IMG/VR virus record: IMGVR_UViG_3300030450_000059
Coordinates: 1 to 27,826 of that record
Strand: one strand, 5' to 3'
Source: a virus
Length of the DNA: 27,826 bases
The number at the start of each line of letters is the position of its first letter. Positions within the stretch are counted from its first letter, which is position 1. The translations under genes and the position numbers were made by a program. This document shows positions 6,078 through 15,317 of this stretch, in pieces. The notes beneath the pieces were generated by a model. It worked only from the letters and a program-made list of their open reading frames with translations, was not told the DNA's origin and did no database searches.

Positions 6078-6527
6078 ATGGCAAATTTAGTAGTAACAGT
6101 ATCTGAAAGCGTAACCATTAATGGAGCTTTAAGAGGTTCAACAAATAGCTTAACAGTTACAGATATAACAGATACTTTTGAAAGGGTAATAACATGCCCT
6201 CATTCAGCAACAACAACAATAGCAACATTCTCCTCAAATGTATATGATAGTGCAGGAGCAATAGATAAAGAAAACGTAAGATATATAAGGGTGTCTAATT
6301 TATCAGCTACTCATGATATTGAAATAGGAGTTGCAGGAGCAGCTTCAAACTATTCAATGTTAATACCTGCTGGTAACTCTCACCTTATAGCTAGAGCAGA
6401 TGATGTTATGTTGGCAGAAGCAGATGCAGTTCCTACATATGGTTCATTAGCAGATATAGCTAAATTAGAAGTAAGACCAACAGCGACAACAGATGTAGAT
6501 GTAGAAATATTTGTAGCTAGTATATAA
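6078..6527 (+). CDS. Structural protein, beta-rich, unknown role
   Basis: A 149-residue, Thr/Ser/Val/Ala-rich protein with alternating hydrophobic strands and almost no charged helix, consistent with a beta-sandwich virion protein. It opens with LVVTVSESVTINGALRGST. The middle carries YIRVSNLSATHDIEIGVAG and the end carries PTATTDVDVEIFVAS. Similar proteins are common but unnamed in uncultured marine phages. Its position between a terminator-like and a gp10-like gene suggests a tail or neck component; tube or decoration roles are possible. The ATG has an AT-rich leader and the stop shares its last base with the next ATG. Confidence 0.5.
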   Translation: MANLVVTVSESVTINGALRGSTNSLTVTDITDTFERVITCPHSATTTIATFSSNVYDSAGAIDKENVRYIRVSNLSATHDIEIGVAGAASNYSMLIPAGNSHLIARADDVMLAEADAVPTYGSLADIAKLEVRPTATTDVDVEIFVASI

Positions 6528-7093
6528 TGAGCTTAAAAAACTTAGAGAATTATCTAAATAGCTTTGGCAAACAAGTGGTCAAAGATGCTAAAAAGAATTT
6601 ATCTAGTGCAGGTAAAGGGGGTGGGGATTTAGAGAAGTCTATTAAGTTTAGTGTAGTAAAAAAGGGTGATTTGCTAGACGTTCAATTTTCAATGGCAGAT
6701 TATGGTACGTTTGTAGATAAAGGAGTTAAAGGAGCTGGAGGCACAATTAAGTCAGGAAAGCATAAAGGAAGGTGGGGAGGTAGAAGGCACTACATAACGT
6801 GGGAGGGTAAAAGAAAAGATAGCCCATATAAATTTGGAAGTGGGAAATCTAGCGGAAGTATATATAAAGGGATAGGGTCTTTTATTAGAAAAAAGGGATT
6901 ACAGCCAAGAAGTGAAGGAGGGCAATTTATGACCACAGCAGGATTAAAAATAGCAATAGTAAAAGTTCTATGGATAAAAGGTATTCATGGAATAAGTTTT
7001 TTCCAAAAGTCTTTAATGAGAGGGATGCAAGATTTTGCAGAAAATTATGGAAAGGCTTTAGGGGAGGATATTTTAGAAAGTATTAAACAATAA
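6527..7093 (+). CDS. HK97 gp10-like neck/tail completion protein (putative)
   Basis: A 188-residue basic protein. Its first third has the gp10-like layout: an N-terminal helix with KDAKKNLSSAGKGGGDLEKS, a strand pair ending in VQFSMADYGTFVDKGVKG (about 53-70), then a Gly/Lys/Arg-rich loop, and a C-terminal helix (FQKSLMRGMQDFAENYGKAL). The 'YG.fvdkGvkG' turn is the most diagnostic part. Such proteins sit at the head-tail joint or tail completion site. Its length is at the upper end for the family because of the long loop. TAATG overlap links it to the preceding gene. Confidence 0.5.
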   Translation: MSLKNLENYLNSFGKQVVKDAKKNLSSAGKGGGDLEKSIKFSVVKKGDLLDVQFSMADYGTFVDKGVKGAGGTIKSGKHKGRWGGRRHYITWEGKRKDSPYKFGSGKSSGSIYKGIGSFIRKKGLQPRSEGGQFMTTAGLKIAIVKVLWIKGIHGISFFQKSLMRGMQDFAENYGKALGEDILESIKQ

Positions 7094-7099
7094 AATAAT

Positions 7100-8530
7100 A
7101 TGTCAGTATCAAATTCAGTAATAGAGCAACAACCATTATATACTACTTTACCAGTAGGTCAAGATATTATATTTGTAATTTCAAATAATGATGCAGTTAC
7201 AAATCAAGCAAAAGTAAAATTTATAGTAGATATTCATGTTAGTAGTACAACACCACCTGATACTACAACTTTAAATGATTATGTAGGTACATACAAAACA
7301 ACACCAAACAATGCGGGGGTTGGAATGTTTGATTTGCGTAATGTTTTAGAAAATTATGTAGAAGCGGATAATATGGCTGCTGATGGTAGTAGTTATAAAA
7401 CAACAATAACAAGCCCACAGGAAAGGCATCCAATACATTTAATAGATAAGTATTCTATGAATAATAACTCAGCTAGGTTTATGGCTTTAGTCTTTGCAGT
7501 TGAATATTTAGGTGCAACAAATGCAGCAGGTGACCAAGATGATAATACAGTTCGTAGGCAGGTAGGAACAGAAGAAAATTCAGACCTTTTTAATTTATTT
7601 AATGGATATGTAAAACACACAGATGATTTAAAAATAGGAACTCCAGTAAATGATAATTTTGGTATTGATATATCTGAATTTGTTTTATCAGTACCAACAG
7701 ACAAATTTTTGACAAACGCGCCTTTAACACAATACGCAAATCTAGAAGATTACGGAACATTAAGCTTTTTAGCTGTAAATGACACTTTAGACCACATAGA
7801 CCTACAATATTATGATAGCGCAGGTTCTTTATTAAATACTGAATCAATAACAAGAAATTTAAGTAATGGAGCATACAACGCTTGGAGTGGTGAAATTAAT
7901 AAATACCTTTTGTTTTTTGGTTGCTTTCCTGCTAACTTACAAAACTGGAGTACAACATTTCAAGCTTTAGTAACAGCAGGTACAATACAGGGTGGAGAAA
8001 TACGTGTAGTTGGTAGAGATGTTTCTAATGTGGCGGTAACTAATTTTTACAAAATAAAACTAAACTGTCCTGAAAGTTTTGGATATGAGCAAATAAGGCT
8101 ATGCTGGATGAATCAATGGGGAGCTTGGGATTACTACACATTCACAAAAAAGTCAACTAGAACTATAACAACAAAAGGTACTACATATACGCAACTACCA
8201 GGAACTTGGAACTCATCTTTATATAGATTAGATTCTTATAAAGGCGGAAAAAAAGCATTAAGAAGAAATGCAACTGAACGTATTAGCATGAATACTGACT
8301 ATATAAAAGAGGATGAAAATGTGATGTTTGAAGAATTAATTAACAGTCCTGAAGTCTATTTATTAGAGGGCTATCAAACTGATGTTCCCTTTTCAGCTTT
8401 AAATAAATACGTTACACCTGTAACTTTAAGCAGTTCATCATTTACTAGAAAAACAGTAGCTAATGATAAACTAATACAATATTCTTTTGATGTTGAAAAG
8501 ACTAAAATGCTAAGAACACAATCTGTATAA
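7100..8530 (+). CDS. Large tail-associated structural protein
   Basis: A 476-residue protein. Residues 1-110 form a beta-rich domain opening with SVIEQQPLYTTLPVGQDIIF. A long acidic/polar middle follows, then an aromatic segment with QIRLCWMNQWGAWDYYTFTK (about 331-350), and a C-terminal basic part with KKALRRNATERIS. The 'CW.NqwGg.DyytF' segment recurs in large unnamed virion proteins of Bacteroidetes phages. There is no signal peptide or membrane segment. From its position before the hub-like 921-residue protein and the fibre it is probably a distal tail, tail-tip or baseplate component. I cannot assign an exact role. Confidence 0.5.
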   Translation: MSVSNSVIEQQPLYTTLPVGQDIIFVISNNDAVTNQAKVKFIVDIHVSSTTPPDTTTLNDYVGTYKTTPNNAGVGMFDLRNVLENYVEADNMAADGSSYKTTITSPQERHPIHLIDKYSMNNNSARFMALVFAVEYLGATNAAGDQDDNTVRRQVGTEENSDLFNLFNGYVKHTDDLKIGTPVNDNFGIDISEFVLSVPTDKFLTNAPLTQYANLEDYGTLSFLAVNDTLDHIDLQYYDSAGSLLNTESITRNLSNGAYNAWSGEINKYLLFFGCFPANLQNWSTTFQALVTAGTIQGGEIRVVGRDVSNVAVTNFYKIKLNCPESFGYEQIRLCWMNQWGAWDYYTFTKKSTRTITTKGTTYTQLPGTWNSSLYRLDSYKGGKKALRRNATERISMNTDYIKEDENVMFEELINSPEVYLLEGYQTDVPFSALNKYVTPVTLSSSSFTRKTVANDKLIQYSFDVEKTKMLRTQSV

Positions 8531-11295
8531 TGAATACACAACTAATATTATATCCACAGTCTTATAATGGGCAGTACAACACTACTACCAATACTTATAC
8601 AATAGGTTCTACTGAGTTTGTTGTTGATGGAATTAATTTTAATACTATAAATAGCGCACCTACTAATCAAATGGCTGCAATAGGCTATCCGCCCTCAATT
8701 ATTTCTGTTGCGCCACCCTCAATTATAAATTCATGGTATACGTTCAGATCACCTCTAACACCCCCACAACCATCTTACCCTATTGAAGCAGGAGGTACAT
8801 TAGCATTAAATATGCAAGGCGCTAATACTATGAGCGGAGTTTATCAAAGACTATCAGGCTTGACAATAGGACAAAATTATGATGTTGTTGTAAATGTCAC
8901 TTCTGTTACTAATGAGATTTTAGATATTAGAGTTTTAGATGGATTGTCACAAATTGCTTTTCAAATATCAGCAGCGCCAGTTACAGTAGGAACATACACA
9001 TGTACGTTTACTGCAACAGCAACTGACAATACAATCATTATATCTACTATTGGTATAGGAGGTTCTGGAAATATATTAATAGACAGTATATCAGTAGTAG
9101 AACAAGGAGCAGGAACAATAGTTACCTATCAGATGGAGGATGGGCAGGTAATTTGTGATTTATATGAAGATGAAAATATTCCATTAACATTAAGTGTTGA
9201 TGATTTTAAAAATGCAGCAGAGCAAGTTCAATCTTACTCAAAGGCTTTTAAGCTGCCAGGCACAAAAAAGAATAATTTAATATTTGACAATATATTTGAT
9301 GTTACAAGGTCAACAACTGGATTAGTGTTTAATCCATATGTTAAAACAAAAAGTATTTTAAAGCAGGATGGATTCATATTATTTGAGGGATATTTAAGAC
9401 TTATAGACATACAAGATAAAAATGGTGAGATTAGTTACAATGTTAATTTATATTCAGAGGTTGTTGCCTTAGCAGATATGTTAGGTGAAGCTACATTAGC
9501 TGATTTAGGTTTTGAAGAGTTAGAGCATGACTATGTTAAGTCTAACATTAAGAATAGTTGGAATACATCAGGAACAGGAATTACCTATACTAATTCTAAT
9601 GCATCAGGATTTAGAAAACCTAACAGCACAGTTAAATATCCATTTTGTGATTGGAACCACCAAATGATAATAGCTAATGGTTCTACAGGTTCAGCAGCTA
9701 CAATAGGTGACCCTGAGTTAACACAATTAGAACAAGCATTCAGGCCTTTTATACAAGCTAGATATTTAATAGATAGAATATTTTATCAATCAGGCTCACC
9801 ATTTAGTTATACGAGTGCTTTTTTTGATACTGATGAGTTTAAGGAATTATACATAGATTTTAATTGGGGTGAAGAGCCAACAGGAGCATCACCTGATAGA
9901 AACGATACCTTGTATAGAACAAGTGATTTATCAACTATACAATGGTTAAGTCAGAGTTTTGAAGCTGTACAACTACAAACTTTTGTAAGTGGTAATAATG
10001 CTTTGTGGGCAAACCACAGATTCACATCTGATGTTGCTAATTTAGAAGTGTCAGGGTCAGTTAGAATACAGGTGTCAAATACGGCTGCATCTTCTAGGGG
10101 TGGAGAATTGGGTTTTAGAAAGTGCAATCAAGGGGGGGCGGTAATTGAATATTTAGCTACGCAAAGTTACAATTTAGCGGCTAGTCCTTCATCAGCTTCT
10201 TTAAATGCTACATTTGATACTGTTTTAAATGCAGGGGAATATTTGGAATTAGTTGCAAAGCAAAATAATGCTGGCGCAACAGAGGTGCAGATTTCATTAA
10301 CACAAACATCCTATTTTAATGTTTCTTACAATAATCATTCAGCAACAGTAGAATCTTTATTAATAAAAGAACGTGGGGAATTGTCACAATGGGGATTAAT
10401 AAAAGGTATAATGACAATGTTCAACTTAGTATCAATTCCTGACAAATCAAACCCTAACAACATATTAATAGAACCTTATGAGGATGTGTTTATAAATAAT
10501 GCTAATAGTAAACAGGTAGATTGGACTAGCAAAATAGATGTTGAACAAGTTAAGCTAACACCGTTAACTGAATTAAATAGAAAAACTACTTTTAAATTTG
10601 TTGAAGATGATGATGACTATATGTTTAATGTTTACAAGCAGTCAGTACAGGGTCATTTATATGGTTCTAAATTATTTGATGCTTCATTATCAGGTAGTGG
10701 GCTGCCAACAATATTAACAGGAGAGGAAGAAATAATAGCGGAGCCTTTTGCTGCAACAGTACCCAAACCATTAATGACGCAATTTGCTGATTTTATAACA
10801 CCTGCTATTTATTCTTATAATGCTGATGATGGAACTTCTGAGGGCTTTGCAAATAGTCCTAGAATCATGTATAATAATGGTGTAAAGACTTTAACAAGTT
10901 GCACATACTTTATACCTGCTCAAAATACAGAAGCAGCAGAGCAAATGACCGATTTTTTACAGTTTAGTCATTTAACAGATATTCCAACAGTAACATCAAC
11001 TCCACCACAACCAACAGACACTAATGACTTTCATTTTGGTGATTGTCAATTAATTATACCTAACTCTAATGCAACAGTAAACAATCTATTTTATCTTTAT
11101 TGGTTGCCTTATTTAAATGAGTTATACAACCCTGATACAAGAACTATGTCATTGAAAGTTAATTTAACACCTGGCGACATGAACAGTTTTAATTTCTTTG
11201 ATACCGTATTTGTCAAAAACAGGGAATATAGAGTAAACAAAATAGATTATAAACCAGGTGATTTAGCAACCGTTGAATTTATACTTATAACATAA
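8530..11295 (+). CDS. Tail tip / hub-like protein with N-terminal carbohydrate-binding-like domain
   Basis: The largest protein, 921 residues. Residues about 60-195 look like a jelly-roll carbohydrate-binding module (LALNMQGANTMSGVYQRLSG, then YDVVVNVTSV and a VGTYTCTFTATATDN edge strand), ending before VEQGAG. A second part begins with PLTLSVDDFKNAAEQVQSYS and includes KAFKLPGTKKNN, NIFDVTRSTTGLVFNPYVKT and YLRLIDIQDKNGEISYNVNL, a signature shared by large tail proteins of Bacteroidetes phages. The C-terminal region is beta-rich with YRVNKIDYKPGDLATVEF at the end. It is likely the tail hub or tip that contacts the cell surface, with the N-terminal module as a glycan-binding addition. The start shares one base with the previous stop. 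Confidence 0.5.
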   Translation: MNTQLILYPQSYNGQYNTTTNTYTIGSTEFVVDGINFNTINSAPTNQMAAIGYPPSIISVAPPSIINSWYTFRSPLTPPQPSYPIEAGGTLALNMQGANTMSGVYQRLSGLTIGQNYDVVVNVTSVTNEILDIRVLDGLSQIAFQISAAPVTVGTYTCTFTATATDNTIIISTIGIGGSGNILIDSISVVEQGAGTIVTYQMEDGQVICDLYEDENIPLTLSVDDFKNAAEQVQSYSKAFKLPGTKKNNLIFDNIFDVTRSTTGLVFNPYVKTKSILKQDGFILFEGYLRLIDIQDKNGEISYNVNLYSEVVALADMLGEATLADLGFEELEHDYVKSNIKNSWNTSGTGITYTNSNASGFRKPNSTVKYPFCDWNHQMIIANGSTGSAATIGDPELTQLEQAFRPFIQARYLIDRIFYQSGSPFSYTSAFFDTDEFKELYIDFNWGEEPTGASPDRNDTLYRTSDLSTIQWLSQSFEAVQLQTFVSGNNALWANHRFTSDVANLEVSGSVRIQVSNTAASSRGGELGFRKCNQGGAVIEYLATQSYNLAASPSSASLNATFDTVLNAGEYLELVAKQNNAGATEVQISLTQTSYFNVSYNNHSATVESLLIKERGELSQWGLIKGIMTMFNLVSIPDKSNPNNILIEPYEDVFINNANSKQVDWTSKIDVEQVKLTPLTELNRKTTFKFVEDDDDYMFNVYKQSVQGHLYGSKLFDASLSGSGLPTILTGEEEIIAEPFAATVPKPLMTQFADFITPAIYSYNADDGTSEGFANSPRIMYNNGVKTLTSCTYFIPAQNTEAAEQMTDFLQFSHLTDIPTVTSTPPQPTDTNDFHFGDCQLIIPNSNATVNNLFYLYWLPYLNELYNPDTRTMSLKVNLTPGDMNSFNFFDTVFVKNREYRVNKIDYKPGDLATVEFILIT

Positions 11296-12146
11296 TGGCA
11301 TCAATACCTTACATATCAGGATTTTCAATAAAACCTGCAAAGATTAGCGGAACAGGAGTTGTAACATTTACAGATGGAACAAATGAGATAACACCAAATC
11401 AACGGCAATGTGAAGCATATGGATATACATATAACCCTACAACAGGGGTTTGTGAATCTTTTAAATATAGCTCTAATTTAAGTGTAAATCTAAACAACGA
11501 AAACAACAACATTCAAGGGTTTGGGAATGTAACAGGTGTAGGAACAAATAACACCTATGTAATGGGTGAGAATAATGAGGTTATTGACGTATCAAGAAAT
11601 AACATTTTAATAGGAAGCAGAAACAAGATTACCAAGCCAGTTAATAATACAGCAGTATTTGGAACATTAGGAGAAATAACAACATCTAATTCTCTTGTTA
11701 TTGGTGGTAATTCAACAGCAGATACGTTAGGAGAAAGGCAAAATACAACTATATTGTATGGAGGTCAAACAACTGATGGTGCTACAACAGAGCTGTATTT
11801 AAATAACACCACAGATAGTTATTTCCAACCTGCTATTAATAGTGTCTTTTATTTCCAATCTGAAATATTAGCGGTTAGGGTTGGAGGTTCATCAGCAGGG
11901 GGTGCTGTTGGTGATTATAAATCATGGGTAGAACGTGGTGTTGTAAAAAATGCAAATGGAACCCTATATATTAGGCGATCACAAACAGCTATTGTTTCAA
12001 CTGGAACAACTACAACTTGGGCGCCTGAAAATACAGTATCAGGCTCAGACTTTAAACTTACAGTAAATGGAATGCGAGGTATGACGCTTGAATGGGTTGC
12101 AACAATTAGGTTAACAGAATTAAGGACATCAGTAACATTAACATAA
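11295..12146 (+). CDS. Tail fibre / receptor-binding protein (putative)
   Basis: A 283-residue protein. After a short N-terminal part with two cysteines (QRQCEAYGYTYNPTTGVCES, about 36-55), residues 60-150 show short repeats rich in N-N and I/V-G pairs (NNIQGFGN, NTYVMGENNEV, NNILIGSRNKI, NTAVFGTLGEI, NSLVIGG), like the heads of trimeric autotransporters and phage fibre beta-helices. The C-terminal part is beta-rich and Thr-rich, plausible as a receptor-binding tip. It is placed between the hub-like protein and the tape measure. Trimerisation and receptor binding are inferred from repeat style only. A - strand open frame overlaps the end but is a shadow. Confidence 0.55.
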   Translation: MASIPYISGFSIKPAKISGTGVVTFTDGTNEITPNQRQCEAYGYTYNPTTGVCESFKYSSNLSVNLNNENNNIQGFGNVTGVGTNNTYVMGENNEVIDVSRNNILIGSRNKITKPVNNTAVFGTLGEITTSNSLVIGGNSTADTLGERQNTTILYGGQTTDGATTELYLNNTTDSYFQPAINSVFYFQSEILAVRVGGSSAGGAVGDYKSWVERGVVKNANGTLYIRRSQTAIVSTGTTTTWAPENTVSGSDFKLTVNGMRGMTLEWVATIRLTELRTSVTLT

Positions 12147-12152
12147 AAAGAT

Positions 12153-13790
12153 ATGGCAAAAGAAGTAATAGAAATGGAGGTAAAATCCAACGTTGGTAAA
12201 ATTACTAAAGACGTTGAGGGGTTAAAAAAAGAAAGCAAAAAAGCCGAAAAAGAAGTAATAGGTATAGGTGGTGCTTTTAACGTAGTAGGAAAAGCTATTA
12301 AGTCAGCAGGAATTGGTATTGTGGTTGCTCTAATGGCAAAGCTAATGGAGGTTTTTAGCAAGAATCAAAAGGTGGTAGATACATTTGAAACTACTATGAC
12401 TTCATTAAGTATTGCATTTAATGATTTGTTTGGTTTTTTAAGCGACAATGTGGGAAAGGTTACAGGGTTTTTTAAAGATTTATTTGAAAATCCAAAAGAA
12501 AATATTGTAGAGTTTGGAAAAGCTATAAAGGATAATCTTATAGAGCGATTTATGTCCTTATTAGATGTGTTTGGTCATTTAGGTACTGCCCTAAAAAACT
12601 TATTTGCGGGAGAATTTCAGGCTGCAATAGATAGTGTTAAAGATGCAGGGAAAGAATATGTAGATGTTTTAACAGGTGTAAATAATAGTGTAGATAGAGC
12701 AACAGATGTAGTTACAAAAGGAGTAGCAGCTATATCTGAATATACAAAAAGCACAATAGACCAAGCTAAGGCAATAACAGAAACAAACAAAGCTGCACAA
12801 TTAGCAGAGGTAGAATTTGCAAGATTAAACGCACAATATTTAAAAGATGCAGAGGTACAAAGGCAAATTAGAGATGATGAAACAAAAACCTTTGCAGAGA
12901 GAATAAAAGCTAATGAGGATTTAGGTAAGGTTTTAGAAAAGCAGCAAAATTTACAAAGGGCGCAAGTGCAAACACAAATAGATGCTGCACAAGCACAATT
13001 TGACATTAACGGAAGTATAGAAAATAGAATAGCTTTAGGGCAGGCACAAAACGCCATGTTAGAACTAGAAGAAACTATAACAGGGCAAATGTCAGAGCAA
13101 AAAACCAATCAGGTAGCTTTAGAAAAGGAACTTTTAGAAACGCAAAGAGAATTAAGGGCAGAAAGCCTAGAGGGGAATGAAAGAGAGTTAGAAGAGCTTA
13201 AAAATTCCTATGAGCAAAAAAAGGAAATGGCTAGAAAGTCAGGAGCTGATATTGCAGCTATCACAAAGATATACGAAAAGCAAAAAACAGAAATTCTAGG
13301 TAGAGAAGCACAAAAGCAAAAAGAGTTAGACAAAGCCAAATTAGATTTTGAAACAAGCATGGCACAGCAAGGGCTTCAGGTAATAAGTGATGCAGCAGGC
13401 GAAGGAACAGGAATAGCAAAGGCAGCCGCAATAGCACAGGCAACTATATCAGGTGTTCAAGGTGTTCAAAATGCCTTTACAGCAGCCAATGCGAATATAG
13501 GCGCAACAGCAGGTTCCTTTGGAACTTACCCTGTAACAATGGCAGCATTAGCTGGAACATTTGCCGCTTTTAACATTGCTAAAATAGCAAGTGGTGGTGG
13601 CGGCGGTTCTTCTCCTCCTCCTCCTCCTCCTCCTCCAGATGCAGAAATACCTGCACCACAAATGATGTCAGGAGCTTTTGAATTAGGTGGTGGATTAGCA
13701 CCAGAAGCTATGAAAGCGTTTGTTGTAACTGATGAAATGACTAATTCACAAAATCAATTAGCTAACATTAGAAGGCAGGCTACAATTTAA
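12153..13790 (+). CDS. Tail tape measure protein
   Basis: A 545-residue protein with tape-measure architecture: an N-terminal helix with repeated Lys (VKSNVGKITKDVEGLKKESK), a hydrophobic segment (SAGIGIVVALMAKLMEVFS, about 51-69), a long Ala/Gln/Glu coiled-coil region (about 190-400), and a hydrophobic small-residue C-terminal region (AKAAAIAQATISGVQGVQNA and TMAALAGTFAAFNIAKIAS). At about 0.15 nm per residue, the length predicts a tail near 80 nm, a short siphophage tail. A proline run of eight residues (CCT microsatellite) follows a Gly5 run near residue 482. The protein sets tail length and is ejected with DNA. The tail chaperone gene is about 7 kb upstream rather than adjacent. Confidence 0.8.
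   Translation: MAKEVIEMEVKSNVGKITKDVEGLKKESKKAEKEVIGIGGAFNVVGKAIKSAGIGIVVALMAKLMEVFSKNQKVVDTFETTMTSLSIAFNDLFGFLSDNVGKVTGFFKDLFENPKENIVEFGKAIKDNLIERFMSLLDVFGHLGTALKNLFAGEFQAAIDSVKDAGKEYVDVLTGVNNSVDRATDVVTKGVAAISEYTKSTIDQAKAITETNKAAQLAEVEFARLNAQYLKDAEVQRQIRDDETKTFAERIKANEDLGKVLEKQQNLQRAQVQTQIDAAQAQFDINGSIENRIALGQAQNAMLELEETITGQMSEQKTNQVALEKELLETQRELRAESLEGNERELEELKNSYEQKKEMARKSGADIAAITKIYEKQKTEILGREAQKQKELDKAKLDFETSMAQQGLQVISDAAGEGTGIAKAAAIAQATISGVQGVQNAFTAANANIGATAGSFGTYPVTMAALAGTFAAFNIAKIASGGGGGSSPPPPPPPPDAEIPAPQMMSGAFELGGGLAPEAMKAFVVTDEMTNSQNQLANIRRQATI
13614..13637 (+). repeat. CCT trinucleotide microsatellite in the tape measure gene
   Basis: Seven CCT codons followed by CCA encode eight consecutive prolines, directly after GGT/GGC codons for five glycines and two TCT serines. 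The repeat is in frame, so copy-number slippage would change protein length by whole prolines without breaking the gene. The proline run probably forms a stiff spacer near the C-terminal end of the tape measure. Confidence 0.85.
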
Positions 13791-13813
13791 AAATCAAATA
13801 ATTATTAATTAAA

Positions 13814-13826
13814 TCTATTATATAAT
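13814..13826 (+). promoter_or_regulatory. TCTATTATATA motif, copy 3 (candidate late promoter)
   Basis: TCTATTATATAAT immediately precedes the ATG of the XkdF-like protease gene (13827) in an otherwise plain AT-rich gap. It marks the passage from the tail module to the head module. As with copy 2, the motif abuts the start codon. Confidence 0.5.
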
Positions 13827-14549
13827 ATGCCATGTGAAGAATGTGAAAACGGAAAAGTAAAATGGGGAAAAACAGGAAGCTGTGAATATGATTCAATAGC
13901 TGAATGTGAAGCCGCAAACAAAGACTATTACGAAAAGACTACATCTATTGTAGAACTCGTTATTGATGAATCTAATGAATCTTTAGCAATTGATTGTATA
14001 AGTTTGGTGTCAGCACCTGCCATAGAGGAAAATATGGTTTATATGAGCAAAGCTAAAAATAATTTAACTTTAGCTAAAATAGATGAATCTAAGAGGGAGT
14101 TAATTTCTCCCGCCCTTATCCCTTCAAAGTCTATATATAGATATGATGCAGATACGGATTCTGACTATTATGTTTATTTTAGTAAAGATACGGTAAAAAA
14201 ATGTGCATATAGTTATTTAAAACATAACAATCATCATAAAGCAACCTATGAACATAAGGATAGAGTATCAGGTGTTTTAACGGTAGAATCATGGATTATT
14301 GAAGATCCTAAAAAAGATAAATCAGCTATTTATGGCTATAATCTTCCTAAAGGTACATGGATGGTAAAAATGTCTATAACCAATGAAGATCTTTGGAGTA
14401 AGATTAAAAGTGGAGAATTAAAGGGGCTTTCAATTGAGGGTTTTTTCACTTCAAAATATGAATCTATGCAAAAACAAGAGCCAACTGATGAAGAAATACT
14501 ATCAGCTTTAAATGAGATAATACAAGAAAATCAAACAAATTCAAAATAA
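13827..14549 (+). CDS. XkdF-like prohead serine protease (putative)
   Basis: A 240-residue protein. Residues 1-32 carry a Cys-rich element (CEECENGKVKWGKTGSCEYD), perhaps metal-binding. A protease-like domain follows: ELISPALIPSKSIYRYD (about 92-108), YVYFSKDTVKKCAYSYL, YEHKDR with H143, VESWIIED with S155, and LKGLSIEGFF with S202. The order 'sp..ip...iyR...y.v.fs...v......f........H.........eSwi.......Gy..p.GtWm..m.i.d..lw..ik.gel.GlSieg' matches the XkdF/prohead protease group. It would mature the capsid by trimming scaffold or capsid N-termini. Its place before an acidic scaffold candidate and the capsid gene supports this. I cannot say which serine is catalytic. Confidence 0.65.
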   Translation: MPCEECENGKVKWGKTGSCEYDSIAECEAANKDYYEKTTSIVELVIDESNESLAIDCISLVSAPAIEENMVYMSKAKNNLTLAKIDESKRELISPALIPSKSIYRYDADTDSDYYVYFSKDTVKKCAYSYLKHNNHHKATYEHKDRVSGVLTVESWIIEDPKKDKSAIYGYNLPKGTWMVKMSITNEDLWSKIKSGELKGLSIEGFFTSKYESMQKQEPTDEEILSALNEIIQENQTNSK

Positions 14550-14550
14550 A

Positions 14551-14561
14551 TCTATTATATA
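14551..14561 (+). promoter_or_regulatory. TCTATTATATA motif, copy 4 (candidate late promoter)
   Basis: TCTATTATATA starts one base after the stop codon of the protease gene and lies 22 bp before the ATG of the scaffold-like gene (14583). With copy 1 and copy 5, it has a spacing to the next start that suits an ordinary promoter with a short leader. Confidence 0.55.
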
Positions 14562-14582
14562 ACAGAACCTAAAACAATAATC

Positions 14583-15293
14583 ATGGATATTAAAGAACAA
14601 ATATTAGTAGCACTTGGCCTAAACAAAGCTGAGAAAGAAATTAAATTAGGATGGCAATCTAAGTCAGAAGATGGTGGAACAATTTTTGTTTCTACTGCTG
14701 AGGAGTTAGAAGCAGGCGTAGATGTGTCCGTTTTATTAGAAGACGGAACGACAATATTGGTTCCAATCGGAACTTATAAAACTGATACAGGCGTATCATT
14801 TAGAGTAGAAGAGGAGGGTGTTGTTTCAGAAGTTATTGAATCAGAAACAGAAGAGGAGGACACAGCAGATGATTTAGCAGAAGAAAAAGAAGAAATGGCA
14901 GAAGAAAAAGAAGATTATGATGAAGAGGCAGCAGTAGGTGACTGGGAAGGTATGGAGAAAAGAATCAAGAACCTAGAAGATGCCGTATCTGACCTTAAAA
15001 AACAAATAGGTGAAACAGGTGATGTAGAAGAAATGGCTGAAGAAACAGCAGAACCATCTACAAATCCTAAGTCTATTAAAACAGTAGAAACAATAGAATT
15101 TTCAGCAGAAGAGGAAATAGAAAATTTAAAAGCTGAAAACGAAAAGTTAAAAACGGAATTAGCAACAAGTCCTGCTGATGCTCCAATTAACACAAATAAA
15201 TTTAGTTCTGACAAAGCAAGACCTGTATTGTCAAAAAAAGAATACAAGAAGCTTTCTAAACAAGAAAGATTTTTATATAACTTAAATAAATAA
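14583..15293 (+). CDS. Acidic scaffold-like protein
   Basis: A 236-residue, strongly acidic protein. Residues 20-75 form a small beta domain (GGTIFVSTAEELEAGVDVSV and TILVPIGTYKTDTG). Residues 80-120 are almost purely Glu/Asp/Ala. Heptad-like helices follow at about 125-145 (MEKRIKNLEDAVSDLKKQIG) and 177-192 (EEIENLKAENEKLKTE), and the end is basic (KKEYKKLSKQERF). An acidic coiled coil with a basic C-terminal tail just before the capsid gene is what a scaffold for prohead assembly looks like; the basic tail would contact capsid protein. The N-terminal beta domain is unusual for a pure scaffold and might add a structural role. Confidence 0.55.
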   Translation: MDIKEQILVALGLNKAEKEIKLGWQSKSEDGGTIFVSTAEELEAGVDVSVLLEDGTTILVPIGTYKTDTGVSFRVEEEGVVSEVIESETEEEDTADDLAEEKEEMAEEKEDYDEEAAVGDWEGMEKRIKNLEDAVSDLKKQIGETGDVEEMAEETAEPSTNPKSIKTVETIEFSAEEEIENLKAENEKLKTELATSPADAPINTNKFSSDKARPVLSKKEYKKLSKQERFLYNLNK

Positions 15294-15317
15294 ATTAACA
15301 AATAAAAAACAAAAATT

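Noticed and set aside
8545-8560. TATATCCACAG as a DnaA box (also at about 18812)
   Set aside because: Two isolated partial matches inside genes, both encoding Leu-Tyr-Pro-Gln, so chance codon use explains them.
11915-12361. 148-codon open frame on the - strand
   Set aside because: It overlaps the fibre and tape measure genes, has no coding-like composition and fits the shadow of + strand codon use.
12617-13108. 163-codon open frame on the - strand
   Set aside because: Lies fully within the tape measure gene; its Ser/Cys/Ala-rich product is the expected complement of the coiled-coil codons.
14915-15301. 128-codon open frame on the - strand
   Set aside because: Ser-rich complement of the acidic scaffold-like gene.
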